Shown piece after piece: positions 1 through 11,274 of a stretch of DNA of 64,000 bases (within the stretch, counting starts at the first letter, position 1; every line of letters begins with the position of its first letter). This DNA is from Linnemannia elongata. Lineage: Eukaryota > Mortierellomycota > Mortierellomycetes > Mortierellales > Mortierellaceae. The notes below the pieces were generated by a model. It did no database searches. It was not told the origin of the DNA and worked only from the letters and a program-made list of their open reading frames with translations. Position numbers and translations under genes: made by a program. Location: positions 1,240,001 through 1,304,000 of the forward strand of contig JAXBDG010000002.1 of NCBI GenBank assembly GCA_036320915.1, read 5' to 3'.

Positions 1-36
1 CCACCCTCCTCATACTGCAAAAAACAACAAACATAG

Positions 37-989
37 TCGCATCTTTTACGACAAGCGCATCTCCGCTGAGGTTGCCGTCGACTCTCTCGGTGACGAGTTC
101 AAGGGTTACGTCTTCCGCATCACCGGAGGTAACGACAAGCAGGGTTTCCCCATGAAGCAGGGAGTCCTCCTCCCCTCCCGTGTCCGCCTCTTGTTGTCCA
201 AGGGTCACTCGTGCTACCGCCCCCGCCGCACCGGTGAGCGCAAGCGCAAGTCCGTCCGCGGATGCATCGTCGCCTCCGACATGTCGGTCCTCTCCGTCAC
301 CATCGTCAAGCAGGGTGAGCAGGACCTTCCCGGTCTTACCGACACCACCGTCCCCAAGCGCCTCGGACCCAAGCGTGCCAACAACATCCGCAAGTTCTTC
401 GTACGTAACTCTTTTTTGACATCGGCGTGCGGAAAACTGAGCTATACAACATTTGGGATCTTTGGAAACATGTGGCGACAAGAACATTCGGAACTTCTTG
501 TGCACTTTGTCCTACTCTTGCTTTGGAGTTTGCGCATTTATCGTATAGACATTGTGCTCGAGCTACAGCGCTCATCTTCAGCATATGGACTTCCAACAAA
601 CTATCAGCAGTACCTTCACACATCCAGATCACGCCAGAAAAAAAATCACAGTTCACTAACCACCACATCTCATTCTTCAACAACTTCAACAAAAAATATA
701 GAACTTGACCAAGGATGATGATGTCCGCAAGTTCGTTATCCGCCGCGAGGTCCAGCCCAAGAACGCCGAGAAGAAGCCCTACACCAAGGCCCCCAAGATC
801 CAGCGTCTTGTCACCCCCGTCGTCCTCCAGCGCAAGCGTCACATCTTGAACCTCAAGAAGCGCCGTGCCGAGAACGCCAAGGAGGCCGAGGTCGAGTACA
901 AGGCTCTCCTCGCCAAGCGTGTCAAGGAGGCCGCCGAGAAGCGCTCCGAGATCAAGAAGCGTCGCGCTTCTTCCCTCCACAAGGCTTAA
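37..989 (+). CDS. RPS6: 40S ribosomal protein S6 (eS6), 5' part outside window
   Basis: Structural protein of the small ribosomal subunit and a classical target of growth-signalling kinases. Two exons are visible: 37-400 and 702-989, joined across a GT-AG intron (401-701). The window begins in an upstream intron that ends in TAG at 36, so the N-terminus (about 40-45 residues) is missing. Family-diagnostic stretches include [51 protein letters not shown] and [10 protein letters not shown]. The C-terminus ends in a basic helix and SSLHKA, shorter than the multi-serine phospho-tail of animal S6 but keeping the RRASS context. Codon use is strongly biased (AAG, CGC/CGT, GTC, CTC), typical of a highly expressed gene. 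The 301-nt intron is long for this region; I looked for box C/D snoRNA motifs and saw none. Confidence 0.97.
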
Positions 990-1467
990 ACTGGGTTTTG
1001 TGCCCCCCGACCCTGTTTCTTTATGTGTTGATAGTCTGCCTGATTGTTCTTCTTCTGCCCCCACATAAAAAACTTCCAACAATTTTATTTTGTGCCCATC
1101 TTCGCCCCCCCTCCTTTCCACTCGAAACACTGTTTTGATACTTCTTTTGATCTGATTTTTGTTGTTGTAAGCTTCTTTGGAAGCATTTGGGTTTCAAGCT
1201 TTGAAGGATAATAATAACACGGACACTTTTTCTGTTCTCTCCACTTGCAGAAAAAAAAAAAAGAAAAAAAAAACGGATCCGACGATCAGTCAATCCCCGA
1301 TCGGAGGGCCTTTGCGTCAACGTACGGGGTCGGTCGGTACCTGAGAATAATCCGGTCGAAGGATTGTGCGTTTTTGTACAAACAAGAGTGTATTTGAGAA
1401 ATGAAGGGGGGAAAATATGACGTGAAATATCTAGCGTGGGGTGGAGAGGGGGTGGGGGGGTTTTTTT
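990..1467. other. Convergent 3' intergenic region
   Basis: Separates the 3' ends of eS6 (+) and the phospholipid methyltransferase (-). It holds 3' UTR sequence, A-rich runs near 1249-1273 and no coding potential that I can support. Confidence 0.6.
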
Positions 1468-1526
1468 TTACTCGGTCTTGGTCTTCTTGGAGTAAATACG
1501 TCTCATGTGAGGACCCTGGGATTCGA

Positions 1527-1559
<33 letters not shown>

Positions 1560-3160
1560 ATACGGGATGTTAGTAATGCGAAGCATAAAATGATCGTCGT
1601 CTTGCACTTGTAACTGAAGTTTGAAGGCAGCAAAGAAAAAAACATAAAAAAAAGTACCTCGAAGAACATGACGGAGATCCAGAAGATGATGTACATGTCC
1701 ATGGCCAAGACGTATCCAATGACAGACTGGTAGTAGATGCCAGTACCGACAAGCGACAAAGTGGTTCCGACGTATTGGGGGTCGCTGAAGTACTGGTAAG
1801 GACCATCCTCAACCTAACAACGAGCAAGGAATAGTGATTATTGGTGAGTGAAAAAAAAAAAAAAATTGACGATAGTACCAGAAAATAAAAATTCGAGAAC
1901 TGCTTGCATCCAAGAAATGATTCCTGAGAGAGAGACTTACGGGAGCATCGAATAAGAAGCCAAAGCTATCGCCGTTGTACATTCCCTTGATTCCGAGCGA
2001 CTACCACATTTCAAATTGATTAATAAAGCGACCGTTAGTGGATATCATTCAAAGTGACATGCTCGAGCAAAATGCCGTCAAACAGAAGCAATCCTTACCT
2101 TCAAGGTCCAGAGGTTCAAGAGAGCACCGGAGACGAAGCAGACGGCTCCAAGGACAGTGGCGACGGTGGCAGGCAACAAGACAAGCTAATTGATCAAACA
2201 AAAAGATACGATGATGAGGATACATTCCCATTTTGCCACCAAGTTGAATTTATATCCCAGCTGGCACGAATAGAGAGAACAAAGGATACTTACAGAGCCA
2301 GCATCAGGGGCGACGGCAAGGTGGATGAAGTGGTCGCGGACGAGGGCACTCAAGATCAGGTAGACAGCGTAGAAGTAGATGGCGTTCTTTCCAAGCACCT
2401 GTTGGTTTTTTTGTGGGGTTGAACGAGATGAAAGGTACCGAAATGCTGTTAGTATCACGTGTAGAAATATCCATGAGAGAGCGAACCCGCTTTTTCTTTC
2501 CTTGTCGTTCGTTTCTTTCACGCGACCCATTATCATCTCCCTTTTTTCTTTCTCGCAACCGGTTATCCTCTTGCTTGCATTGCTTTTCTCTTTACCTTGG
2601 TGAATCCGCGGGTGTTGTACTCGAAGCGGGCAGTGACGTTGTAGTTGGCAACATGCAAGATCATGGCCACTATTCATTAGTTTTTCCATAGCAAAAAAGA
2701 TAGAAACGAGTGTGAGCAAAGGGGCGTACGCTGGGTTTCTAAAGACAAACGTTCCTTGTTTCTGTTATTCCCATATTCGTGATAAGATTTTTTGCCCCAT
2801 TCTTTTTTTCCTATTCGCAGTCTTGTCCCTTGTCAGTTCAATATCCATCCTGGCCCTTTCATGCTCTTGACAAAGTTTGAATGCGGTTCCTGATATCCTC
2901 AATTGACAAAGGCGCAGCTTGCATGTCTGTGAAGGAGCTTTCAAGCCGTGCCCCGACGGAGATCGCCCGGGGTTGGTTGTGGAGCGTATCCTCGTCCGCG
3001 TGGAAAAAGTTGGCGGAGGTGGGTTTCAGTACTGTGACATAATTATTTTCTTACAGATGGCGATTTGGCATGGGGCGGTGTTGATCTTCTCCCACAGAAA
3101 CTCGATGAACTCGGGGCCGGTGATCCTGGCGAGGGTGACTTCGAAGCTGAATGCGCCCAT
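1468..3160 (-). CDS. OPI3: Phospholipid N-methyltransferase (Opi3/PEMT family)
   Basis: Integral ER-membrane enzyme that uses S-adenosylmethionine to methylate phosphatidyl-mono/dimethylethanolamine to phosphatidylcholine. Seven exons on the minus strand: 3160-3055, 2669-2596, 2398-2294, 2185-2099, 2000-1941, 1813-1658 and 1515-1468. All junctions are GT-AG and the total is 636 nt (211 residues); yeast Opi3 has 206. The protein starts MGAFSFEVTLARITGPEF. Four hydrophobic segments can be followed: IYFYAVYLILSAL, LVLLPATVATVLGAVCFVSG, TTLSLVGTGIYYQSVIGYVL and MYIIFWISVMFF. The motif GPYQYFSDPQYVGTTLSLVG matches the family core, with the downstream acidic/aromatic SAM site near FFEGPHMRRIY. It ends KKTKTE, a Lys-rich tail resembling an ER-retrieval signal. 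Introns are numerous and the first is 385 nt. The family is firm; the choice of Opi3 over the larger Cho2/PEM1 rests on length. Confidence 0.93.
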
Positions 3161-3424
3161 GGTTGATGAAAGGTGGAGGTGAGGTGGGAAGAAAGGGTTG
3201 CGGGATCAATAGAGAAGGTGAAGGAACAAAATAAGAGAGAATAAATGGTTGGGGAAGGAGCTTCGACGCACGGGAGTGAAAGTGGTTGACGTGACTGGGG
3301 ATTCGCACGATCTTTTTTCTCACATGGATGTGAAAGTAACCGTTGAGAGCGCTGGTGGTACAGTTTTTTCTAGCAGATGTTATTCTCCAACGGGTATTGT
3401 TTGCTTGTTGGTTTCTAGCTATCC

Positions 3425-5402
3425 TTATGCTGTTGACGAAACGTCCTCGTGCTCCAATGGCTCTTCCTCGACTGACTTTTCCTCATCCTCCTCATCGTCC
3501 GACGTAAACCCAAACGAGAAGCTGAACCCTCCTCCGGATCCACCGTTCGCTTCAACACCACTCTCACCCTCCTTGTCAGAACCCGACGCTGCTCCTCCTG
3601 TTCCCCGCTTAGCCATCTCCCAGAAAGAAAGCTGCTCGGACGCATTAACACCTCCCTTGCACCGTTGTTGCATAGCCTTGGACAACTGCTCAATCTCCTG
3701 CTCATTCTTTTCCCACATCTCCATCAAGGATCGCTTCCTGCCAATTTCTTCCGCACTCATCGAGTCCCCGCTGCCGGCACCTTCCTGACGTGGCGTATCG
3801 ACATCGCTCTCCTCTGGAGGGGTCCAATTGCTACGGAAGAACGCCTCCTTGAATTCTTCATACAATCCCTCCCGCCGATCATCCGCAACACCCGAGACCT
3901 GATCCCGCTTCATGTATAAGAACTCCATCGTCTCCTTGAGGTTCTGGGATCCGACATAGTTCTGCGTAATAGCGATACAGTCATCCAGGTTCACGACCGC
4001 ATGCCACCATCCTCGGGGCACAAACATGATCTCTCCCTCGCGACAGATCCCCTCCAGTGGGCGATCTGTGGGATCGTCAGGGAATTGGGTGGAGGCGTAA
4101 AAGTTGCTGAACCATTCCATTAGCGATACAGGTGAAGTCACCTCTGATTCGTCTATTGTTTGTGGGGGGGTTTTTTTTTCAGGGAAGACGTTCGTTAGTC
4201 AAGTGCGTACTTATTTCTCGACCATCTTGATGTTTGGCGTCCTTTTTACCTTCATTTGTGAAGACACCAGGAGGGAGGATATGAGGAGGAAACATGATCC
4301 ACTTTTTCGATCCTGTGATAACAGCATTCCATGCCGACGTCGCATTAGGATCCTAGGAACATCCACAAACGAATTGCATCGCGGTTAGATTCGTCAGTTC
4401 ATCAATATGCCATCTATTCTTCTCACGCAGGAACAACAAAGCAAAATGAGACCCATGTACCTTATGGAAGGTAGATCCAGAACGAGCAGGCCCAATAATA
4501 ATCCAGCGGTAATCAGGCCTCCTCTCCTTCATCATTCCAAAAAAGTCCTCCCGAAAGTAAACAGGCACCTCCATGTCTTCCAGAATCCCCTGACAGCGCT
4601 CTCCAAACTTTTTGTCAAACAGATACAACGGACTCTCATCCTTTGTACCCTGAGCATACTTGAAATAGTTCTCCACCTTCACATCGACCGACTCTGCTCT
4701 CAACACTGCATCAGGCCAGGTCTTGAGAAAGTACTCTGTAGACCATTTGGTCATGGCCGGCCAATGCTTGGCTCCATCCGTGATAATCACCGGCTTCCCG
4801 GGCTGCTCGTATTCCTGAATGAAATCCTCCAGACTCAACCCTGAACGACGATCAATGTTCTCAACGGCCGTGTAGGGCTCCATTCCGATGGCGGCACAAT
4901 AAAAGGATTGGAAGAGGACATCCGAATAGAACCCCTTCAACTTCATCTGATCCCTGTTCTTCAGAATCATCGACGTGTCGTATTTAGGATCGGACCGCTT
5001 CAAGAAAGTTGCCCTCCAGGTATCGTCTTGCCAGACCCAATCGCCCTTGAATCGTTCAATCGTGAAGTTCTTCCACATCTCGTCTAGATGTGTCAACCCG
5101 TACAGAACTCGAGACGTAGCTCCCAGAGTGAGGAGGTCGCTGGGTGAGAGCAAGTTGAGGATCTCCATGATGATCTCGTCCGTCAATTGGGAAAGGCGTC
5201 CGAGGGAGGGGCCACGACAGGACCCGGTGAAATCGGAACGGGTGGCGTCCATATAGTAGTTACCCAGGGGTTTGATACCGAGGGGATGTTGCAGGGACAT
5301 GACATGCTTGGTGGTCATTTTGGGTTTCTCATGGCGGATAATGAACCGCTGCTTTTTGGCTGCTGGCTGCTTGCTTGTCGAGGGTGCTTCGTGAGTCGGC
5401 AT
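3425..5402 (-). CDS. F-box and JmjC-domain protein (JMJD6/PTDSR-like)
   Basis: Predicted Fe(II)/2-oxoglutarate-dependent oxygenase joined to an F-box, so possibly a substrate-recruiting SCF subunit with hydroxylase or demethylase activity. Three exons: 5402-4461, 4352-4250 and 4152-3425; 590 residues. The F-box lies at about residues 70-112 (LTDEIIMEILNLLSPSDLL, then LTHLDEMWK). The JmjC fold spans about 195-430. Its first metal ligands are H-K-D at residues 313-315, split by the first intron, followed by TSAWNAVITGSKKW. The third ligand is the His of RGWWHAVVNL near residue 399. ARSGSTFHKDPNATSAWN is very close to the JMJD6 subfamily. The N-terminus is basic (KKQRF, RHEKPK). The last ~100 residues are acidic, low-complexity and end DVSSTA. 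KDM2 proteins carry JmjC before the F-box; here the order is reversed, as in some plant F-box/JmjC proteins. The substrate is unknown. Confidence 0.88.
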
Positions 5403-5539
5403 GGCGAAAGTGAGAGATTCAGTTATGAAGAGGTGTGAATGTTAAAAGGCATGCTCAGCTGCTTTTAAAAAAACTTGAGACGAAAATCAACATCGTGACT
5501 GTCGCAATAGTGTGCCACCAATTCAGTTCAATAGTGTTG

Positions 5540-6085
5540 GACGCTGTGATACCCAACCACCTCTGGAGTGAGTGACGCAGTCACACTCTCCAGAGGGGCT
5601 GGGCGAGAATCTCACCCTCACCCTTCAAGCTTCCTTCGTGCCTTTTTTCCTTTTTAGGAAAAAAGAATAAAGGGTCTCTACAACGTCTTGGGTTACGAAG
5701 ACGACGAAGGAAGTCTTACATCCATTATCCGAGCAGACGAGCCATGTCTGTGCCCTCCCAACCCTCCCTTTAGCTTAGCCTTTTCTTTCTTCTTCGTGCT
5801 CGGTCAGAAAGATAGTGTGCAGAGATCGAGCAAGTTTATTTTTTATATTCTCTAGTTTAGTTTCTCGAGTGCAACCAATGAAGACAGACATGGCTCGTCT
5901 GCTCGGATAATGGACGTAAGACTTCCTTCGTCGTCTTCGTAACCCAGAGACCCTTTATTCTTTTTTCCTAAAAAGGAAAAAAGGCACGAAGGAAGCTTGA
6001 AGGGTGAGGGTGAGATTCTCGCCCAGCCCCTCTGGAGAGTGTGACTGCGTCACTCACTCCAGAGGTGGTTGGGTATCACAGCGTC
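5540..6085. mobile_element. Foldback/MITE-like element with 9-bp target-site duplication
   Basis: A 546-bp inverted-repeat element with no coding capacity. The left arm (5540-5751) and right arm (5884-6085) are near-perfect reverse complements. The only clear length difference is a ~10-nt insertion in the left arm between the CTTTATT block and the GTTACGAAGACGACG block. The termini read GACGCTGTGATACCC and its complement. A direct repeat ATAGTGTTG flanks it exactly (5531-5539 and 6086-6094). Each arm contains a subterminal palindrome: CCTCTGGAG (5560-5568) pairs with CTCCAGAGG (5588-5596) around GTGAC-gca-GTCAC. The central 132 bp is T-rich and carries no ORF. A 9-bp duplication with long terminal repeats fits a non-autonomous Mutator-like (MULE) foldback element best; hAT elements would give 8 bp. 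It lies between the 5' end of the JmjC gene and the 3' end of the RidA gene. Confidence 0.9.
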
Positions 6086-6204
6086 ATAGTGTTGTGGGAA
6101 TAGAAGGATTCATTCTGGTTCATTCGTTCTTTGTAAAAGTGGTGTTTTTGCTTGTTTAATATGTGCAATTTTTCTAGTCGCAAAATATGCGTGTGTAGAT
6201 AGGT

Positions 6205-7200
6205 TTAAACGGTGGCAATGCACTCAATCTCGACCAAGACATCCTTGGGGAGACGAGCGACCTCGATGCAGGAGCGGGCAGGGAGAGCACCACCCATGTT
6301 CTATGTTGGTTGTTGAAAGTATCTCGATGTTAGCATCACTGATGGCTTGACTGTTTTTGGTAGTGCGCAATTGATCCGCATGGAGGACAGATATTTATCG
6401 CTCGTTTTCTTCTTTGTTCTTATCGAATTCGCCTCCCCTTGTGAGAACTGTTTCCGTAACGATGCATGAAAGAAAAAGACATACCTTGGCGTAGATCTTG
6501 TTGACGGCATCAAAGTCCTTGAGGTCCTTCAAGAAGACGGTGGTCTTGACGATCTGGGCGAACGACGAGTGGGCTCCCTTGAGAACAGCACCCATGTTGG
6601 CAAAGACTTGCTCCTGTAAGTCACAAAAGAAAAAAAACCCAAAATTTTCTCAGGGCGATCAGTAATGAAAAAATCTCTCGAGATATGGCATCATGACCAT
6701 AGTGACTCACTCACGTCTTAGTTCGTCCACTGCGTGTTGTGGAGAGAGGGGGTAGGGAAGACATCGACGAAGAAGGACTGGGAACTGCATTATGTTTTCT
6801 TTCTTTTTCTTTTCGCGCGTTTAACTTACAGTCTGGGCCTCGACACCCTCGGGGACAGCGCCGGTCTGGGGGTTGATGCCGATCGAGCCAGAGCAGAAGA
6901 CGAAGCCGTTGGCAACAATAGCCTGGGCTATAAAGAGGATGAACAAATATAATAAAAGATCGCGACGTGGGGAAAAGAAGGATGTATGAGAATCGAGCGA
7001 ATAGTAGCGTGGGAACTAAAATCATAAAGGGCCTTGTGCGCGTTCCCCTCCTAGTTAATGAGAGAAAGGAAGAACGGAGTGCCATGGGCTTTGTCGCCAT
7101 CTCTATCCTTTCCTGATTCTTTCGTGTTTTCATGCTTACAGTAGGGGCCGAGGGCAGCAGGAGCGCTCTCGGTGTGGACAATCTTGTGGACGGTGGCCAT
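6205..7200 (-). CDS. RidA/YjgF/UK114-family enamine/imine deaminase
   Basis: Small homotrimeric enzyme that hydrolyses reactive 2-aminoacrylate and other enamines formed by PLP enzymes such as threonine and serine dehydratases. Four exons: 7200-7140, 6927-6830, 6613-6485 and 6300-6205; 127 residues, a normal family length. The start [20 protein letters not shown] leads into [20 protein letters not shown]. The C-terminal signature [20 protein letters not shown] is present, with the substrate-carboxylate-binding Arg and the catalytic-region Glu. No mitochondrial presequence is visible, so this looks like the cytosolic (Hmf1-type) rather than the mitochondrial (Mmf1-type) form. A TATA-like TTAAATA (minus strand, 7289-7295) lies about 90 bp upstream. 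Threonine deaminase, a source of RidA substrate, is encoded about 48 kb away in this window; that is a functional link, not an operon. Confidence 0.95.
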
Positions 7201-7288
7201 TGTGAATGAGTGTGTGTGTTTCGGTGTCTTGAGGGAGGGAGTTGATGAGTAAAAGAGAAAAGGAAAGGAGTAGGCCGTTGCGCCCGCC

Positions 7289-7295
7289 TATTTAA
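7289..7295 (-). promoter_or_regulatory. TATA-like element of the RidA gene
   Basis: TTAAATA on the minus strand, about 90 bp before the RidA start codon. The match is weak; position is the main support. Confidence 0.35.
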
Positions 7296-7441
7296 CCGAA
7301 ATCCATTCAAGCGAGTCACAGTTCTCGTCGTTCAATGCACACCCATCAAATTGTCCGCAAAGAGAGGTTCTATTATCTAGCAAGATGCTGGGGTTTGCTT
7401 CTCAATCTCTAAAGTGTAGTGTAGTGTCAGGCTGTCTGTGG

Positions 7442-9559
7442 CTATGACCGTCCACAACGCTCACTCTCTCCTCCAGACAGCTTCCATGCTGGCCCAAACA
7501 AAAAGTTCTCCTCCAAACGATCAACCGTCTGATCGACCTGATGAAAATGCTGCAACAGCTGCGCATCCATCTCGACCTTGCTCGCGCCTCCATTTCCAAG
7601 GCAATTAGTCTTGATCACATGCTCGCGAACAGTATCCTCCAGACTGGCAACCCCTGCTCCTGGGCCAAGCTCCTTCATATGTGAGATAGCAGCAGTGTCG
7701 AAAAAGGGTCCAATGCTCAAGCGTCTCAGTTCAGGATTTGGAAAAGTGTTGTCCCGTCCTCCGAGAGATGTGTAGCCAAGATCGTACAACCCACAGTAAG
7801 GCACATTGATCGCCCTCAAAAAGGTCCAGATATCGTGATATGTCCAATCCAAAATGGGGTGGATCCGCATAAAAGGTGGCCAAGAGGGATCGCATGGTGT
7901 GAATGGCTTCAATGGACCTAAAAGTGGTGCGACAAAGATCAACGTATCAGGTTAGAGAGGCCATCTCACAACATGGCGCCATGAATATTTCTAAAGGAGA
8001 ACCAATACAACAGGTCTCGTTACCTCCATGGGGATCGTCGCGACGAGTTCCGACCATTATGGCACTAACGTCGCCATTAAGCTGGTTGTACTCCTCGAGT
8101 GCTTTCTTCATAGGTCCTGGTATCCTGACCAAGTTCAAGTTGTATCTCTCGATCTCGTCGTCAACAAAGCGTTCAACCTGACCGAACGGGTTCTTATCAG
8201 TGACATAGATTGAAGCGATGGGGTAGCGTTGAGGATGGGACGGCCTCTGTTGCTCATGCTGAGGGGTATCTGGGGGTGTGTGCTGTTGTTGTTCAGTGCC
8301 ATGGATCTTGTAGAGGACTGCGACAAAGAGATGCAAGATTACAGTGCAGTCCTTGCCTCCATTGAACGAAAGTGAGATACCAGCAGGGCTATGAAAGACA
8401 AAAGTGCGCAAGCAGAGTTGCAAATGACAACGAACAAAAAAAAATGCGGTTGAGTAAGTTGTGCGATATCTAGAAAGTGACAAACTGCGCCAGTGTAAGA
8501 GAAACGAGAGAAAGGGAATGACATACCCATAACGGCGGACAGCTTCCTCTATCACCTCGACGGCGTGCCGCACACTCTTCCAGCAGTGCTGTTCTCGCTC
8601 ATTCATTAATTTAGATTCCGCCGCGGATGTTGGCGCTGTCGCAGATGTTGCGATTTCGCACAATTGCCCCTTGTCCGAGAGCAGGGCATCATGCGCATTA
8701 GCAAGGTCGATGAGATGATACACATCCCGCATAACCTGGAAACCGTCAATGGGGAGCACAAACGAAGGTCGGCTCGAGTAGAGGGCATCCAAGGCCAAAG
8801 TGACTGAGTCCGTTGCTGTTGCAGTTGTTGCTGGTGATTCGAAAGGTTGGGTATAGTTGACGATTGGTTCGATCAAAGTATGAACGTTGTGAACCGAAAT
8901 CACCGGCTGAAGCAGCGTCTGCCCGGGGACTCTAATGTAATGAACTTCGGCCTTGCAGGGTGTCCGTCCATCGTAGACCTCTCTGTGCTCTGCTATCTCG
9001 GCCTTTGTTCCATTGATCCGTGTGCTCTCTTGGCCATCGTGAGTAGTCCCGTTGGCTGTTGATTGTTCCTGCTCCGGCTTGTTGCTCTCCAACGGGCAGT
9101 GTAGTGCATTCTTTTGGCGGGCATCAAACAATTCTTGACCGAAGGTATCTGCAATGGCTCCGAGGACGGACTCCTGACGCTCGATCAAGGCTGTGCCCTG
9201 TGTTGACTCGTTAGTGGCGAGCAAGACGACAAAGACAAGAGAGTGATCCCGAGAGAAGGTTGCGGCTGTACGAGTGATGTCGATGGATGAAAAGACGACT
9301 TTTGAACGGGTGATGTTGAAGTGGTTGGGTTGAGGGAGAGTGAGGTTCCTGAGAGAGGGAGAGTCAGAGACAACTATTCTCAGCAGCAAAGAAGGACAAG
9401 GGCAGTTGTTGTTAGTCGCGAGTAAGAAGAGGCTCCAACAATACAGGGACGTGGCTCTGAGGTAGCAACAATAGTTTGTTTAAGTGAGTCCGTACTGATG
9501 AGTCCGACGGTCTCTTGGTCGTCGGTGAGTGATCCTTGTGAAGGCATCATTCTTGTCAT
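7442..9559 (-). CDS. FAD1: FAD synthase (FMN adenylyltransferase), FLAD1-like two-domain form
   Basis: Catalyses FMN + ATP to FAD + PPi. Four exons: 9559-9496, 9373-8527, 8388-8024 and 7917-7442; total 1752 nt, 583 residues. The C-terminal PAPS-reductase-like domain (about 305-500) has the nucleotide loop [10 protein letters not shown] (about 311-318), [15 protein letters not shown], the strongly conserved [10 protein letters not shown], and [20 protein letters not shown] with [17 protein letters not shown]. The N-terminal ~300 residues are absent from yeast Fad1. They align by eye with the molybdopterin-binding-like domain of animal FLAD1: VGLIIVSD at the start, [14 protein letters not shown], and [16 protein letters not shown]. 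The start comes from splicing 9496 to 9373, which yields [14 protein letters not shown]; only one in-frame ATG is available there. The usual GDEI and GGxGPTxDD motifs of that domain are not recognisable. It shares a ~600-bp divergent upstream region with the Yip1 gene. Confidence 0.9.
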
Positions 9560-10156
9560 GGTCGGGGCGAAGGGGTGTATGGAGTCTGTTGCGTGGCCGG
9601 AGTAGGGTGGGAAGAGTGGAGAGAGGAGAGTGCCGAGGAGAGAGAAAGGTGAAGAGTGAAGGGAAAGAGAGCAACGGAGCGACGAGCCTCGAGAGAAGAC
9701 GAGAGAATAGTAAATTCGACCAAAGTAGGAAGGATGCTCTGACAAAACAAAAAAAAAAAAGCGCAGAGCGCAGACCCGCAAAATATGATCAATTAGCATG
9801 AGAAAGCAGTTGGTTACACGTGATCAAAGTCCAAAGGGGGTTAAGGGTTGGAATAAATTGAACCAAGGTGCTCTTGCGGTGCCACGACGACGACAATGAT
9901 CAAGAACAAGAATAGACCATTGCTTGGACCTCCCTCGACATCATCCATCTCCATCTCTTATCTGACCGGCTAATACCTCAGTCGACAGGAGTTCTCACCT
10001 TCAACCAACACCAGCACCAACAGCTTATAAACGTAGAGCACACCCAAGCTCGCCGCGCGACAACACACAAGAAACAGCATCTCTTATCATCTCGCGTTCT
10101 CCTTTTCAAACCAAACAACACATCTATCATCACAGAACAGGACAAACGATTTAGAC
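9560..10156. other. Divergent intergenic region (FAD synthase / Yip1)
   Basis: Shared promoter space between two divergent start codons. It contains purine-rich sequence at 9600-9720, an E-box-like CACGTG near 9818 and AC-rich 5' leader sequence before the Yip1 start. No other gene is supported. Confidence 0.5.
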
Positions 10157-11274
10157 ATGTCGGCCATCTTTGACCAGAACAGCTACGGCGACTACAACAG
10201 TGCAGGACAAACCTCGGACAATTTGCAGTTCTTCCCAAGTCAATACGGAGATCCCTCAGGCGGCTATGGACACCAACAACAGCGTTCCACTTCTTTTCCT
10301 GGCAACACCATGTCGCCTGCACCAGAACTTGGCTATGGCGGATACAACCCTATCCCTGGAGCCCAGATGAACTCACAGCCTATCAGCTGGCTCTCTGCCT
10401 TTGGTGCTGGTGGACTCGAGGGTGAACCACCATTGTTGGAAGGTATGTTGTCTCGTACCTGTTACGGTGTGAAGACGGCACAGGACAGGATCACACAACT
10501 AGCAACCAGCGTATGCTTATTTCAGAGCCAAGCGAGTCAATATATTAATCAGAAAGGAAATCTTGAATACGTGGCGTCATAGAGCTCGGCATCAACTTCA
10601 GCCACATCAAGACAAAGTCGTTCACGGTTCTCAACCCTCTTCGGCCTGTAGACCGCAACATCATGGACGATACAGATCTGGCTGGTCCATTGCTGTTTTG
10701 CCTCGCCTTCGGAACCTTCCTTCTCTTGGTAAGAATGATTCGTTTTTCTTGTGCTCAAAGGAAACATGAGCGCCCGGGTATTTTGAATCTGATTTATTTC
10801 ATTATTACCTATCAATGATGATTTTAGTCTGGAAAGCAGCACTTTGGGTATATCTACGGAGTGGCAGTAGTAGGTTGCTCTGTCTTGTTCCTGATCCTGA
10901 ACTTGATGTCGCCCCAGGGCGTGGATATCCCCAAGACAGCCAGTGTCCTCGGATACTGCATGTTACCTCTAGTCATGTTGAGCAGCGTGAGCACACTGTT
11001 TACTCTAAAGTAAGTCGCGCCGCACCTTTCGTATGGTTTTATCTCAATCGTCGTGTCTTGTGCGTTCTTGAATTGGCGGAACTAACCAAAGGCACTTCAA
11101 ACTCTTCATAGTGGAGGACTTGGATACATCTTATCTGCTTTGGCTATCGCATGGTGCACTTACTCATCATCAGGATTCTTCACTGCGGTCCTAGGCATGA
11201 ACGACCAACGTTTCTTGGTCGCCTACCCAGTGGGGCTCTTTTATGGATGCTTTGCCCTGATGACCGTCTTCTAG
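10157..11274 (+). CDS. YIP1: Yip1/YIPF5-family Golgi membrane protein
   Basis: Multi-pass ER/Golgi protein that binds Ypt/Rab GTPases and acts in COPII vesicle biogenesis. Four exons: 10157-10442, 10583-10728, 10828-11009 and 11112-11274; 258 residues, matching YIPF5 (257). The cytosolic N-terminus is Gly/Tyr/Gln/Ser-rich ([18 protein letters not shown]). The Yip1 core begins at [20 protein letters not shown], followed by VLNPLRP and [19 protein letters not shown]. Five hydrophobic helices follow, containing [10 protein letters not shown], the [11 protein letters not shown] motif and a final [18 protein letters not shown]. All introns are GT-AG and about 100-140 nt. The small C-terminal exon codes for the last two membrane spans. 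Confidence 0.95.

Noticed and set aside
401..701. snoRNA in the eS6 intron
   Set aside because: No box C/box D pair with terminal stem and no convincing H/ACA structure could be seen by eye.
336..1130. Open 264-codon frame antisense to eS6
   Set aside because: Runs across both the eS6 exon and its intron; composition is that of a shadow frame.
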